Positions 6,030 to 13,977 of a stretch of 15,447 nucleotides of DNA are shown here, one piece after another. A program made the position numbers and the translations under genes. Numbering within the stretch: the stretch's first letter is position 1; each line of letters begins with the position of its first letter. The notes beneath the pieces are model-generated. The model was not told where the DNA came from, did not search any database, and saw nothing but the letters and a program-made list of their open reading frames with translations. This stretch comes from DAIDJM01 sp964250215 (GTDB taxonomy: Bacteria; Pseudomonadota; Alphaproteobacteria; Acetobacterales; Acetobacteraceae), in contig CAXUEX010000065.1 of the NCBI GenBank assembly GCA_964250215.1, forward strand, positions 1-15,447, read 5' to 3'.

Positions 6030-6896
6030 ATGACCGAAACCCCCGCCGCCACCTACCGGCTCGGCCATCGCGACGTGAACCGCATGGGCTACGGCGCCAT
6101 GCAGCTCGCCGGCGCCGGCGTGTTCGGACCACCGAAGGACCGCGCCGCCGCGCTATCCGTGCTGCGCGAGGCCGTCGCCAGCGGCGTTGACCACATCGAC
6201 ACCAGCGATTTCTACGGTCCGCACATCACGAACCAGATCATCCGCGAAGCGCTGCACCCTTACCCGGAAAACCTCGTGATCGTCACGAAAATCGGTGCCC
6301 GGCGCGGCGCCGACAAATCATGGAACCCGGCCTTTTCGCCCGAGGAACTCACCGCTGCAGTGCACGACAATCTGCGCAATCTCGAACTGGATGCGCTCGA
6401 GATCGTCAACCTCCGCATCATGTTCGATCGACACGGCCCCGTCGAAGGCTCCATCGAGGCGCCGCTCACCGTGCTGGCCGATCTTCAGCGCCGGGGTCTG
6501 GTGCGCCATATCGGGCTGAGCAACGCCACGCCAACCCAGATCGCCGAAGGCCGCCGCATCTGCGACATCGTTTGCGTGCAGAACCAATACAATCTCGCGC
6601 ACCGCGGCGACGATGCGCTCATCGCGCAGCTCGCAACGGATCGCATCGCTTACGTGCCGTTCTTTCCGCTCGGCGGCTTCACCCCGCTGCAATCCGCCAC
6701 GCTGTCGGACGTGTCGGCGCGGCTGGAAGCCACGCCGATGCAGGTGGCGCTCGCCTGGCTGCTGCACCATGCGCCCAACCTGCTCCTGATTCCTGGCACC
6801 GCCTCGGTCGCCCATCTGCGCGAAAACCTCGCCGCGTCGAAACTCGCGCTTTCGGACGAGATCATGGCCGAACTGGATGGCATCGGACGCGGCTGA
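6030..6896 (+). CDS. pdxI: Aldo/keto reductase, PdxI (YdbC)-type pyridoxal reductase
   Basis: A 288-residue aldo/keto reductase closely following E. coli YdbC/PdxI along its length: NRMGYGAMQLAGAGVFGPP, DHIDTSDFYGPHITNQIIRE, VTKIGARRG, AYVPFFPLGGFTPLQ and IPGTASVAHLRENLAA are all recognisable. PdxI reduces pyridoxal to pyridoxine with NADPH in B6 salvage; that function is taken from the E. coli protein. The catalytic residues Asp57, Tyr62 and Lys87 are present. The usual active-site His is replaced by Asn127 in EIVNLRIM, which I recall as normal for this subgroup rather than damage. The start is supported by AGGAGA at 6019-6024. It follows a PLP-dependent aminotransferase by 50 bp and converges on glcB, whose stop is 14 bp away, leaving no room for a separate terminator. 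Confidence 0.9.
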   Translation: MTETPAATYRLGHRDVNRMGYGAMQLAGAGVFGPPKDRAAALSVLREAVASGVDHIDTSDFYGPHITNQIIREALHPYPENLVIVTKIGARRGADKSWNPAFSPEELTAAVHDNLRNLELDALEIVNLRIMFDRHGPVEGSIEAPLTVLADLQRRGLVRHIGLSNATPTQIAEGRRICDIVCVQNQYNLAHRGDDALIAQLATDRIAYVPFFPLGGFTPLQSATLSDVSARLEATPMQVALAWLLHHAPNLLLIPGTASVAHLRENLAASKLALSDEIMAELDGIGRG

Positions 6897-6910
6897 AACG
6901 CAGGGCGGCG

Positions 6911-9073
6911 CTAGCCAAGCCGCTTCCGTTCCCGCCGCTCGGCGTGCAGCGTGAACTCGGTGTAGCCGTTCGGCTGTTCCCGGCCCGAAAACACCAGCTC
7001 GCACGCCGCGCGAAACGCCACGCCGTCATAGTCCGGCGCCATCGGCCGATATGCCGGATCGGCCGCATTCTGCCGGTCCACCACTTCCGCCATGCGCCGC
7101 AGCGTCGCCATCACCTGCTCGCGTGAAACGATGCCGTGATGCAACCAGTTCGCGATGTGCTGGCTGGAAATGCGCAGCGTCGCGCGATCCTCCATCAGCC
7201 CTACATCGTGGATGTCCGGCACCTTGCTGCACCCCACACCCTGGTCGATCCAGCGCACCACGTAGCCCAGAATGCCCTGCGCGTTGTTGTCCAGCTCCTG
7301 CTGCACATCCTCGCCCGACCAGTTGCGCCCGACCGCCAGCGGCGGCAGCAGCAGTTTCGCAACCGGCGTGGGCGCGCGCCCCGTCAGCGCCTCCTGCCGC
7401 GCCGACACATCCACCGTGTGGTAATGCATCGCGTGCAGTGTGGCCGCGGTGGGCGATGGCACCCACGCCGTGCTGGCGCCGGCACGCAGTTGCGCCGATT
7501 TGGTTGCGAGCATTTCCGCCATCCGGTCCGGCGCCGCCCACATTCCCTTGCCGATCTGCGCCCGGCCGCGGAACCCCGTCGCCAACCCGATCTCCACGTT
7601 GCGGTCCTCGTAGGCCGCGATCCAGTCGGTGTTTTTCATCTCCGCCTTGCGGATCACCGGCCCCGCTTCCATGGACGTGTGGATTTCGTCGCCGGTGCGG
7701 TCGAGAAAGCCGGTGTTGATGAAGAACACCCGATCCGCCGCGGCCTCGATGCACGCGGCCAGATTGGCGCTGGTCCGCCGCTCCTCGTCCATGATGCCGA
7801 TTTTCAGCGTGTTGCGCGGGAGCGCCACCAGTTCCTCCACCGCACCGAACAACTCGCACGCAAACGCCACTTCCTCCGGCCCGTGCAACTTCGGCTTCAC
7901 CATATAGGCCGAACCCGCGCGACTGTTGCGGTAGCGTGGCTTGCCACGCAGATCGTGCGTGGCAATCAGCGCGGTGATCGCGCAATCCAGGAACGTCTCG
8001 GGAATTTCATCGCCATTCGCATCCAGCACTGCGGCGGTGAGCACATGGTGGCCCACATGCCGCACCAGCATCAGGCTGCGGCCCGGCAGCGTGAGCAGAT
8101 CGCCGTTCGGCGCGGTGTAGGAAATATCGGGCTCCAGCGCCCGCTCCACCGTGCTGGCGCCCTTGGCAAAACTCGCCGTCAGCGTGCCGTCGATCAGGCC
8201 GAGCCAGTTGCGATAGATGCGCAGCTTGTCCGCCGCATCCACCGCGGCCACGCTGTCCTCGCAATCCATGATGGTGCTCAGCGCCGATTCCAGCGTCATG
8301 TCGGCGACGCCCGCCGAATCTTCGGCGCCGATCGGGTGCATGTGGTCGATGCGCAAGATTGCGTGCAATCCGTTCTGCCGCAGAATAATCGCGGTGGGCG
8401 CGCGCGCCTCGCCCTGATAGCCTACGAATTGCGCCGCATCGCGCAGCCCCGTTGGGCCGCCGGCGGTTTCCACCAGCAGAGCGCCGCCTTGCACCAGATA
8501 CGCCGTCGCGTCGCGGTGCGATCCGGCTTGCAGCGGCGCCCACATATCCAGCGCCTCGCGCACGAACCGCACCACCAATGCGCCGCGCCGCGGATTGTAA
8601 GCGCCCGCGCGCTCCGTCTCTGGCGTCTCGGGTATCGCATCGGTGCCATACAGCGCATCGTACAAACTGCCCCAGCGCGCATTCGCGGCATTCAGCGCAT
8701 ATCGCGCGTTGTCCACCGGCACCACCAGTTGCGGGCCGGCGAGCTGCGCGATTTCGGCATCCACGTTCGCGGTGCGGATCTGAAACGTCGCCGGCTCCGG
8801 CACGAGGTAGCCGATCTCGCGCAGAAAATCCTGGTACGCATCCGGATCGGGCGCCTGCCCGCGCCGCGCGCGGTGCCATTCATCGATGCGTGCTTGCAAC
8901 ACATCGCGCTTCTCCAGCAGCGCCCGGTTGCGCGGCGCCATCGCCGCCACCAGCGCGCCGAAGCCGCTCCAGAACGCCGCCCCGGTGATGCCGGTGCCGC
9001 GCGCCGCCTCGTCCGCCACGAAATCGTGCAGCGCGCGCGCGATCTTCAGCCCACCGATTTCGATGCGGTCCAT
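6911..9073 (-). CDS. glcB: Malate synthase G
   Basis: A 720-residue enzyme that condenses glyoxylate and acetyl-CoA to malate; the G form is monomeric and about 720-730 residues, as here. Family blocks are clear: DCEDSVAAVDAADK, YRNSRAGSAYMVKPKLHGPE, IGIMDEERRTSANL, FINTGFLDRTGDEIHTSMEAG, WVPSPTAATLHAMHYHTVDV and LMEDRATLRISSQHIANWLH. By alignment with the E. coli enzyme the active-site residues are Arg338, Glu430 and Asp458 (magnesium ligands) and Asp629 (catalytic base). Two in-frame ATGs exist, at 9079 and 9073. AGGGAG at 9085-9080 touches the first but lies six bases before the second, so 9073 is chosen. No isocitrate lyase or glycolate oxidase genes are in the window. It is divergent from the decarboxylase gene across a ~100-bp region holding a perfect palindrome, a possible control site. 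Confidence 0.97.
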   Translation of the reverse strand: MDRIEIGGLKIARALHDFVADEAARGTGITGAAFWSGFGALVAAMAPRNRALLEKRDVLQARIDEWHRARRGQAPDPDAYQDFLREIGYLVPEPATFQIRTANVDAEIAQLAGPQLVVPVDNARYALNAANARWGSLYDALYGTDAIPETPETERAGAYNPRRGALVVRFVREALDMWAPLQAGSHRDATAYLVQGGALLVETAGGPTGLRDAAQFVGYQGEARAPTAIILRQNGLHAILRIDHMHPIGAEDSAGVADMTLESALSTIMDCEDSVAAVDAADKLRIYRNWLGLIDGTLTASFAKGASTVERALEPDISYTAPNGDLLTLPGRSLMLVRHVGHHVLTAAVLDANGDEIPETFLDCAITALIATHDLRGKPRYRNSRAGSAYMVKPKLHGPEEVAFACELFGAVEELVALPRNTLKIGIMDEERRTSANLAACIEAAADRVFFINTGFLDRTGDEIHTSMEAGPVIRKAEMKNTDWIAAYEDRNVEIGLATGFRGRAQIGKGMWAAPDRMAEMLATKSAQLRAGASTAWVPSPTAATLHAMHYHTVDVSARQEALTGRAPTPVAKLLLPPLAVGRNWSGEDVQQELDNNAQGILGYVVRWIDQGVGCSKVPDIHDVGLMEDRATLRISSQHIANWLHHGIVSREQVMATLRRMAEVVDRQNAADPAYRPMAPDYDGVAFRAACELVFSGREQPNGYTEFTLHAERRERKRLG

Positions 9074-9130
9074 TAACATCTCCCTGATCCGCACCGTTTG
9101 TGCCGCCATCCGGCGCGGCTGGAAAGGGCA

Positions 9131-9146
9131 GCCCCTGGCCAGGGGC
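9131..9146. repeat. 16-bp perfect palindrome between divergent glcB and decarboxylase genes
   Basis: GCCCCTGGCCAGGGGC is its own reverse complement. It lies 58 bp upstream of the glcB start and 27 bp upstream of the decarboxylase start, in the only stretch that can hold both promoters. It may be an operator for a dimeric regulator. As RNA it would form a 6-bp stem with a GGCC loop, followed on the plus strand by CCGG and four Ts, so a weak terminator or attenuator is possible too. No convincing -35/-10 pair was found on either strand here. Confidence 0.55.
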
Positions 9147-9172
9147 CCGGTTTTCTGGCAATCGGCCCCGCC

Positions 9173-10609
9173 ATGCCTTACGATACGGCTCCCAAGCAGG
9201 GTCCCAAGCCGGGGCCCGAGCACGGGCTCGATCCGCCAAGCTGGGCCGAAACCCGCGCGCTCGGCCACCGTATGCTCGACGACATGCTGGATTGGGTGGA
9301 GGGCGCCCGCGCCCGGCCGGTGTGGGAGCGCATGCCCGATGCGAAGCGGGCGGAATTGCGGGCCGTGCTGCCGCAGCAGCCCACGCCCCTGCCCGAGCTT
9401 TACGAAGATTTCCGCCGCCTGGTTCTGCCCTACGGCAGCGGCAACGAGCATCCGCGCTTCATGGGCTGGGTGAATGGCGGCGGCACTGCGGCGGGCATCC
9501 TCGCCGGATTGCTGGTGGCGGGCTTCAACCCCAACTGCGCCGGCCGCGACCACGCCGCCATCGAGGTGGAACGCCAGGTGATCGCCTGGGCCGCCGAGGC
9601 CATGGGCCTGCCGCGCGATGCCGGCGGCGTGCTGGTCACCGGCTCGTCGATGGCGAATTTCATTGCCGTGCTCGTGGCGCGCCGGGCGCGGCTGGGCGCG
9701 GCGGTGCGGCAGCGTGGGCTGCGGGGCGCCAAGCTCACGGCCTACACATCGCAGGCCGCGCATGGCTGCGTCGCGCGCGCCATGGACATGGCGGGTTTCG
9801 GCACCGCGGCGCTGCGGCCGATCGCCATCGACAGCGATGGCCGGATGCGGATGCCGGAATTGCGCGAAGCGGTGGCGGCCGATCGCGCGGCGGGTTGCGA
9901 TCCGTTCCTGGTGGTGGGCACGGCCGGCAGCGTGGATATCGGCGCGTTCGATCCGCTTGCCGAAATTGCCGATTTCGCGGCGCACGAAAAATTGTGGTTC
10001 CACGTCGATGGTGCGTTCGGCGCCACCTGCGCGTTTTCCGCCCGGCACCGCGGCAAGCTGGCCGGCCTGGAACGCGCCGACAGCGTGGCTTTCGATTTCC
10101 ACAAATGGGCGCAAGTGCCGTACGACGCCGGCTGCATTCTGGTGCGCGACCGCAATCAGCAACTGGAGACCTTCGCGCAGAACCTGACCTATCTGCAAAG
10201 CGCCGAACGCGGCATTGCCGGCAACGCGCCGTGGCCGCGCGATTTCGGCCCCGACCTGTCGCGGCATTTTCGCGCGCTGAAAGTGTGGATGACGCTGCGC
10301 GCCTATGGCTCGGACGGCATCGGCCGGGTGGTGGATGGCTGCTGTGAGGTGGCGCAGCATCTGGCGGCCCGCGTGGCGGCCGAGCCGGCGCTGGAGCTGC
10401 TGGCGCCGGTGGCGCTGAACATCGTGTGCTTCCGGGTGCGGCAGAACGACGCGTTCAACCACGATGTTGTGGTGCGCTTGCAGGAATCCGGCATCGCGGC
10501 GCCTTCCACCACCACGATCGGCGGCAAGCTCGCGATCCGCGCCGGCATCTTCAACCACCGCACCACAACCGCCGACGCCGATGCGCTGATCGACGGTGTT
10601 CTGAAGTAA
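9173..10609 (+). CDS. Group II PLP-dependent amino acid decarboxylase (aromatic/tyrosine decarboxylase-like)
   Basis: A 478-residue fold-type I decarboxylase of the DDC/glutamate decarboxylase superfamily. From the chosen start: HPRFMGWVNGGGTAAGILAG (93-112); TGSSMANF (156-163); YTSQAAHGCVARA, whose His197 would stack on the pyridine ring; GTAGSVDIGAFDPL (249-262); HVDGAFGA with Asp279; and the Schiff-base Lys311 in FDFHKWAQVPYDAG. The product should be an amine plus CO2; aromatic amino acids are the usual substrates of this group, but the substrate here is not determined. The frame is open upstream to an ATG at 9098, but 9173 is chosen because the upstream residues look unrelated and run into the control region; no strong ribosome site is seen. 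The M61 peptidase gene follows 48 bp downstream. A short stem (GGGGC/GCCCC, 10619-10631) lies in that gap. Confidence 0.9.
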   Translation: MPYDTAPKQGPKPGPEHGLDPPSWAETRALGHRMLDDMLDWVEGARARPVWERMPDAKRAELRAVLPQQPTPLPELYEDFRRLVLPYGSGNEHPRFMGWVNGGGTAAGILAGLLVAGFNPNCAGRDHAAIEVERQVIAWAAEAMGLPRDAGGVLVTGSSMANFIAVLVARRARLGAAVRQRGLRGAKLTAYTSQAAHGCVARAMDMAGFGTAALRPIAIDSDGRMRMPELREAVAADRAAGCDPFLVVGTAGSVDIGAFDPLAEIADFAAHEKLWFHVDGAFGATCAFSARHRGKLAGLERADSVAFDFHKWAQVPYDAGCILVRDRNQQLETFAQNLTYLQSAERGIAGNAPWPRDFGPDLSRHFRALKVWMTLRAYGSDGIGRVVDGCCEVAQHLAARVAAEPALELLAPVALNIVCFRVRQNDAFNHDVVVRLQESGIAAPSTTTIGGKLAIRAGIFNHRTTTADADALIDGVLK

Positions 10610-10657
10610 TTGCGGCGTGGGGCACGGCCCCGGCCTGGCTTTCCTGGAGAATGTTGC

Positions 10658-12571
10658 ATGCGTTGGTCCTGGCCGATCTGGTTTTTTGCGTTGCCTGCCT
10701 ACGCCCAAGCGCCGCAGCCGCTGCCGCAACCGCCGGCGATCGCCACGCCGCAGGACAAGCCATTCAACGGCACGATCGGGCTTGCCGTGGATGCCACCGA
10801 CCTCAACCGGCACATCGTGAAGGTGCACGAGACCATTCCGGTGCAGCAACCGGGCGATCTGGTGCTGCTGTATCCGCAGTTCATCCCCGGCGACCACGGC
10901 CCCACCGGCCCCTTGCCCGCGCTGGCCGGCCTGATCGTGCGCGCCAACGGCAGGCGCGTGGATTGGACGCGCGACGTGGTGCAGGTGCACGCGTTCCACA
11001 TCCCCGTGCCGGCGAGTGCCACTTCGCTGGACGTCACGTTTCAGTATCTCTCGCCGCCCACCCGAAAGGAGGGCCGGGTGGAGATCACGCCGGCGATCAT
11101 CGATCTGGAATGGAACGAGGTGCTGCTGTATCCCGCTGGCTATTTCGCGCGAGATATCCAGTTCGCCCCCACGCTCACCATCCCCGCCAGTTGGCAGTAC
11201 GGCAGCGCGCTGGAAACCGCGAAGCTCGTGGGCAGCACGATTACGTTCAAGCCGATAACGCTGAACGTGCTGATGGATTCGCCGCTCTATGCCGGCAAGT
11301 ATTTCAGCCAGATCGATCTCGATCCCGGCGCGAAGGTGCCGGTGCATTTGGACGTGGTGGCCGACCGCGCGGAGGATCTGGCGATAAGCCCGGCCGATCT
11401 CGCGGCGCATCGCAAGCTGGTGCAGCAGGCCTACAAGAATTACGGCTCGCACCATTACAACCATTACGATTTTCTGCTCGCGCTCAGCGACGAGCTTTCC
11501 GATGTGGGCCTGGAACACCACCGATCCAGCGAGAACGGCACCGGCCGGAAGTATTTCACCGATCTGGGAGCGTCCGCGCCCGATCGCGACCTGCTGCCGC
11601 ACGAATACACGCATTCGTGGAACGGCAAGTTCCGCCGCCCCGCCGATCTCTGGTCGCCGGATTTCGACGTGCTGCCGGAACGCGACAGCCTGCTCTGGGT
11701 GTATGAAGGCCAGACCGAATATTGGGGCCAGGTGCTGGCCGCGCGATCCGGATTGCTTTCCGCGGCGCAGGTGCGCGACATGATCGCGCTGGAAGCCGCC
11801 GACATGCAGGCCACCGCCGGCCGCGCGTGGCGCGATCTGCAGGACACCACGAACGACCCGATCATCAACATGCGCCGCCCGCTCGCCTGGCGCAGCTATT
11901 CGCGCGAGGAGGATTATTACGTCGAGGGCCTTCTGGTGTGGCTCGATGCCGATACGCTGATACGCGAACAATCGGATGGCAAACATTCGCTCAGCGATTT
12001 CGCGCGCGGCTTCTTCGGCATCGATGACGGCAGTTATGGCGTTGCCACCTACGGTTTCGGCGATGTAGTGAAAGCGCTGAATGATGTGCAGCCCTACGAC
12101 TGGGCGAATTTTCTTTCCACGCGGCTGCACACGCACGATGCCAAGCACCTGCTGGATGGCATCGCCCGCGGCGGCTACCGGCTGGTGTTCACCGATCAGA
12201 AGAGCAGCTTCGAGAAGGCCGAGGAAGCGTTGCGAAAAAGCAGCGATTTTGCGTTCTCGCTCGGCCTGGATATCGGCGAGGAAGGCACGATCGAAAATGT
12301 GGTCTGGGGCAGCCCCGCCTTCCGCGCCAGCCTCACGCGCGGTGGCAAGATCATCGCGGTGAACGGCTTGGCCTATGGCGACAGTTCTGATCTGGAGGAC
12401 GCGATCAAGCTCGCGCACACCGGCAAGCCGCCGATCGAGATTCTGGTGCAGGATGGCAACCATTTCCGCACGGTTCGCATCGATTACCACGATGGGCTGC
12501 GCTACCCGCATCTGGAACGGGTGGCCGGCGCGCCGGCGCGGCTGGACGACATTCTGGAGCCGCTGAAATAA
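10658..12571 (+). CDS. Periplasmic M61 family metallopeptidase (glycyl aminopeptidase-like) with C-terminal PDZ domain
   Basis: A 637-residue zinc peptidase. A short signal peptide (basic MRW start, hydrophobic WPIWFFALP, AYA-QA cleavage after residue 16) points to export. The M61 beta-rich N-terminal domain covers about 35-230 (YPQFIPGDHGPTGP is typical). The catalytic domain carries HEYTHSWNGKFRRP: His315 and His319 bind zinc, Glu316 is the catalytic base, and Glu350 in WVYEGQTEYWG is the third ligand. A PDZ domain occupies roughly 535-612 (LGLDIGEEGTIENVVWGSPA, then RGGKIIAVNG). M61 enzymes cleave N-terminal Gly or Ala, but substrate use by this group is mostly unstudied. GGAGA at 10646-10650, seven bases before the ATG, supports the start. 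It may be co-transcribed with the decarboxylase. The GIN protein gene 126 bp downstream seems to have its own promoter. Confidence 0.93.
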   Translation: MRWSWPIWFFALPAYAQAPQPLPQPPAIATPQDKPFNGTIGLAVDATDLNRHIVKVHETIPVQQPGDLVLLYPQFIPGDHGPTGPLPALAGLIVRANGRRVDWTRDVVQVHAFHIPVPASATSLDVTFQYLSPPTRKEGRVEITPAIIDLEWNEVLLYPAGYFARDIQFAPTLTIPASWQYGSALETAKLVGSTITFKPITLNVLMDSPLYAGKYFSQIDLDPGAKVPVHLDVVADRAEDLAISPADLAAHRKLVQQAYKNYGSHHYNHYDFLLALSDELSDVGLEHHRSSENGTGRKYFTDLGASAPDRDLLPHEYTHSWNGKFRRPADLWSPDFDVLPERDSLLWVYEGQTEYWGQVLAARSGLLSAAQVRDMIALEAADMQATAGRAWRDLQDTTNDPIINMRRPLAWRSYSREEDYYVEGLLVWLDADTLIREQSDGKHSLSDFARGFFGIDDGSYGVATYGFGDVVKALNDVQPYDWANFLSTRLHTHDAKHLLDGIARGGYRLVFTDQKSSFEKAEEALRKSSDFAFSLGLDIGEEGTIENVVWGSPAFRASLTRGGKIIAVNGLAYGDSSDLEDAIKLAHTGKPPIEILVQDGNHFRTVRIDYHDGLRYPHLERVAGAPARLDDILEPLK

Positions 12572-12641
12572 ACTTGGCCAGCCTTGCCGGATTATGGCGC
12601 GGCCCACCACGCCGAACGGCGCAATTCGGGGGGAATTCCGG

Positions 12642-12658
12642 TTGGCACGCACTTTGCG
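12642..12658 (+). promoter_or_regulatory. Sigma-54 (RpoN)-type -24/-12 promoter upstream of the GIN-domain gene
   Basis: TTGGCACG at 12642-12649 and TTGC at 12654-12657 match the sigma-54 consensus YTGGCACG-N4-TTGCW except for the final base (G instead of A/T). The critical spacing holds: GG (12644-12645) and GC (12656-12657) are separated by exactly ten bases. Transcription would start near 12669, about 29 bp before the ATG at 12698. An inverted repeat AATTC-GGGGG-GAATT (12623-12637) and a 12-bp palindrome (12610-12621) sit just upstream, though closer than usual enhancer sites. No sigma-54 activator gene is in the window. Confidence 0.6.
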
Positions 12659-12697
12659 AGGCGCGGGCCAGCCGCCAACCCTAAGCGAGATCCCGCC

Positions 12698-13471
12698 ATG
12701 CGCCGCGCCCTTCCCCTGCTGCTGCTGCTCGCCACCCTCCCGGCCCACGCCCAGTCGCGCCATCTGGAAGCCGCCGGCCGCGCGCTTTCCATAGACGGCC
12801 CGTGCGCCAAATCGGTGCGCATCACGCCGGATGCCAGCCTTTCGGGCCACGCCGTGCTGGATGCCACCGCGCAGCACGAACCCGAACTCGCCCAGCTCGC
12901 CTTTGCCACCGAGAACGACCAGGCCAGGCTGCACATCACCGGGCAATCCTGCTGGCGGGACAGTTCCGATTTCGCACCAACGCTGGCGATCGCGCTGCGC
13001 ATCCCGCCGAACTTCCCGGTGAATGTCGAGGATGGCGGCAGCCCGGAATACAGCATCGGCGACACGCACGCACCGCTCTCGATCAATGCGTCCGGTGACA
13101 TGCAGCTCACCGCCGGCCAGGTCGGCGTGCTCGCGCTGGAACTCAGCGGCGCCGGAAAAATCGAAATTGCCGGCGTGCGCGATGCGGCCCACGTGGAATT
13201 GTCCGGCTCCGGCTCCGCCAGCATCGGCGGCGGCGAGATCCGCGCGCTGAACGTGGAAGCCTCCGGCAGCGGCAGATTGCATTACGGAACGGGCACGATC
13301 TCCGCGCTGCATTTGGAAGACAGCGGCAGCGCCGATGTGCAGATCGATGCCACCGTCGGCGCCGCCGCCGTGGAACTTTCGGGTTCCGGCAACGCCCGCG
13401 TGGCCCGCATCACCGGCCCCGTGGCGCAGGAGATCAGCGGATCGGGCAAGCTGGAGGTTCTGTCGCGGTAG
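12698..13471 (+). CDS. Secreted GIN-domain (DUF2807) beta-repeat protein
   Basis: A 257-residue protein. A clear signal peptide (MRRALPLLLLLATLPAHA, cut before QS at 18/19) sends it to the periplasm or outer surface. Residues ~105-257 carry the GIN/DUF2807 repeat: Ser-Gly-x-Gly turns start at 150, 169, 189, 209 (SGSA), 228 and 247, a regular 19-20 residue spacing typical of a right-handed beta-helix. Two cysteines (36 and 85) in the N-terminal part could form a disulphide. The family is widespread but mostly without known function; related proteins are described as auto-transporter-like adhesins by name only. The ATG is chosen because the signal peptide begins there; the ribosome site is weak (GCGAGA). 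A sigma-54-like promoter lies about 40-55 bp upstream. The gene converges on the DUF2442 gene, with 59 bp between their stop codons. Confidence 0.85.
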   Translation: MRRALPLLLLLATLPAHAQSRHLEAAGRALSIDGPCAKSVRITPDASLSGHAVLDATAQHEPELAQLAFATENDQARLHITGQSCWRDSSDFAPTLAIALRIPPNFPVNVEDGGSPEYSIGDTHAPLSINASGDMQLTAGQVGVLALELSGAGKIEIAGVRDAAHVELSGSGSASIGGGEIRALNVEASGSGRLHYGTGTISALHLEDSGSADVQIDATVGAAAVELSGSGNARVARITGPVAQEISGSGKLEVLSR

Positions 13472-13530
13472 TGCCGGTCACACTGGAAGCCGTTCCCTGT
13501 TCAAGGGGCCGCGGCGAAAACTCGGGCCCG

Positions 13531-13977
13531 CTAGGCCGCCGATACCGTCTTCCCGGCTTGGCGCGGTCTCCCGCCTTTTTGGCCATTCTTCCGCGCGCTG
13601 CTACGTTTTGCTTCCGAAGTCACCCGGCCGCCACGGCTGGCGAAGATGGCGGCAATCGTTCCCGTCGGCAGCACCGACGGTAGAATTGCCGTCAACAACC
13701 CGTCCACGCCGATGTGAATGTCCCGGCTCTCCAACTCGATGGCCGATCCGTCGGGCCAGATTTCCAGTTGAGTCAAATCCTCGACAGGCACGTCCTGGAG
13801 CGCGCCGATCCAGGCGCGTGGGATCAGGAACCCGGCGTCGCGAGTTGTTACAATCTCAATCGCGTCCCGGTCTGCCACATACCGCACGCTCCGGGCGCGG
13901 ATTTCCGTCACGGCGGCGGTCCGACCGGCGGCCAGCGCAGCCGCAAAACCCGCATCGTTCACGTGGTGGTCGGTCAT
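13531..13977 (-). CDS. DUF2442 domain protein with basic KGGRP tail
   Basis: A 148-residue protein. Residues ~20-90 match DUF2442: beta strands in VTEIRARSVRYVADRDAIEI, then ALQDVPVEDLTQLEIWPDGS and SRDIHIGVDGLLTAIL, where DI-x-V-x-GLL is the family's closing signature. The C-terminal ~40 residues are basic and probably disordered (RGGRVTSEAKRSSARKNGQK then GGRPRQ), a tail I recall on other DUF2442 proteins that could bind nucleic acid. DUF2442 proteins often sit beside small partners and are sometimes regarded as toxin-antitoxin-like; no biochemical role is established. The ATG overlaps the stop codon of the small upstream gene as ATGA, so translation is likely coupled; no separate ribosome site is seen. 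This stretch is less GC-rich than its neighbours, which hints at transfer. Confidence 0.8.
   Translation of the reverse strand: MTDHHVNDAGFAAALAAGRTAAVTEIRARSVRYVADRDAIEIVTTRDAGFLIPRAWIGALQDVPVEDLTQLEIWPDGSAIELESRDIHIGVDGLLTAILPSVLPTGTIAAIFASRGGRVTSEAKRSSARKNGQKGGRPRQAGKTVSAA

Noticed and set aside
4582..6132. A 516-codon minus-strand frame opposite the aminotransferase.
   Set aside because: Its translation is compositionally typical of an antisense shadow, and the plus strand encodes a complete, motif-rich class III aminotransferase.
10619..10631. GGGGC-ACG-GCCCC hairpin between the decarboxylase and M61 genes as a terminator.
   Set aside because: The stem has only five pairs, the loop is three bases, and no T-run follows; such short stems are common by chance at this GC content.
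9074..13312. A very long open frame on the minus strand that continues the glcB frame by about 4.2 kb, which would give a 2,133-residue protein.
   Set aside because: The plus-strand decarboxylase, M61 peptidase and GIN genes are all in the same phase, codon-aligned with this antisense frame. Stops would need TTA, CTA or TCA sense codons, which GC-rich genes avoid. The translation beyond glcB is low-complexity His/Arg/Gly-rich and matches no family.
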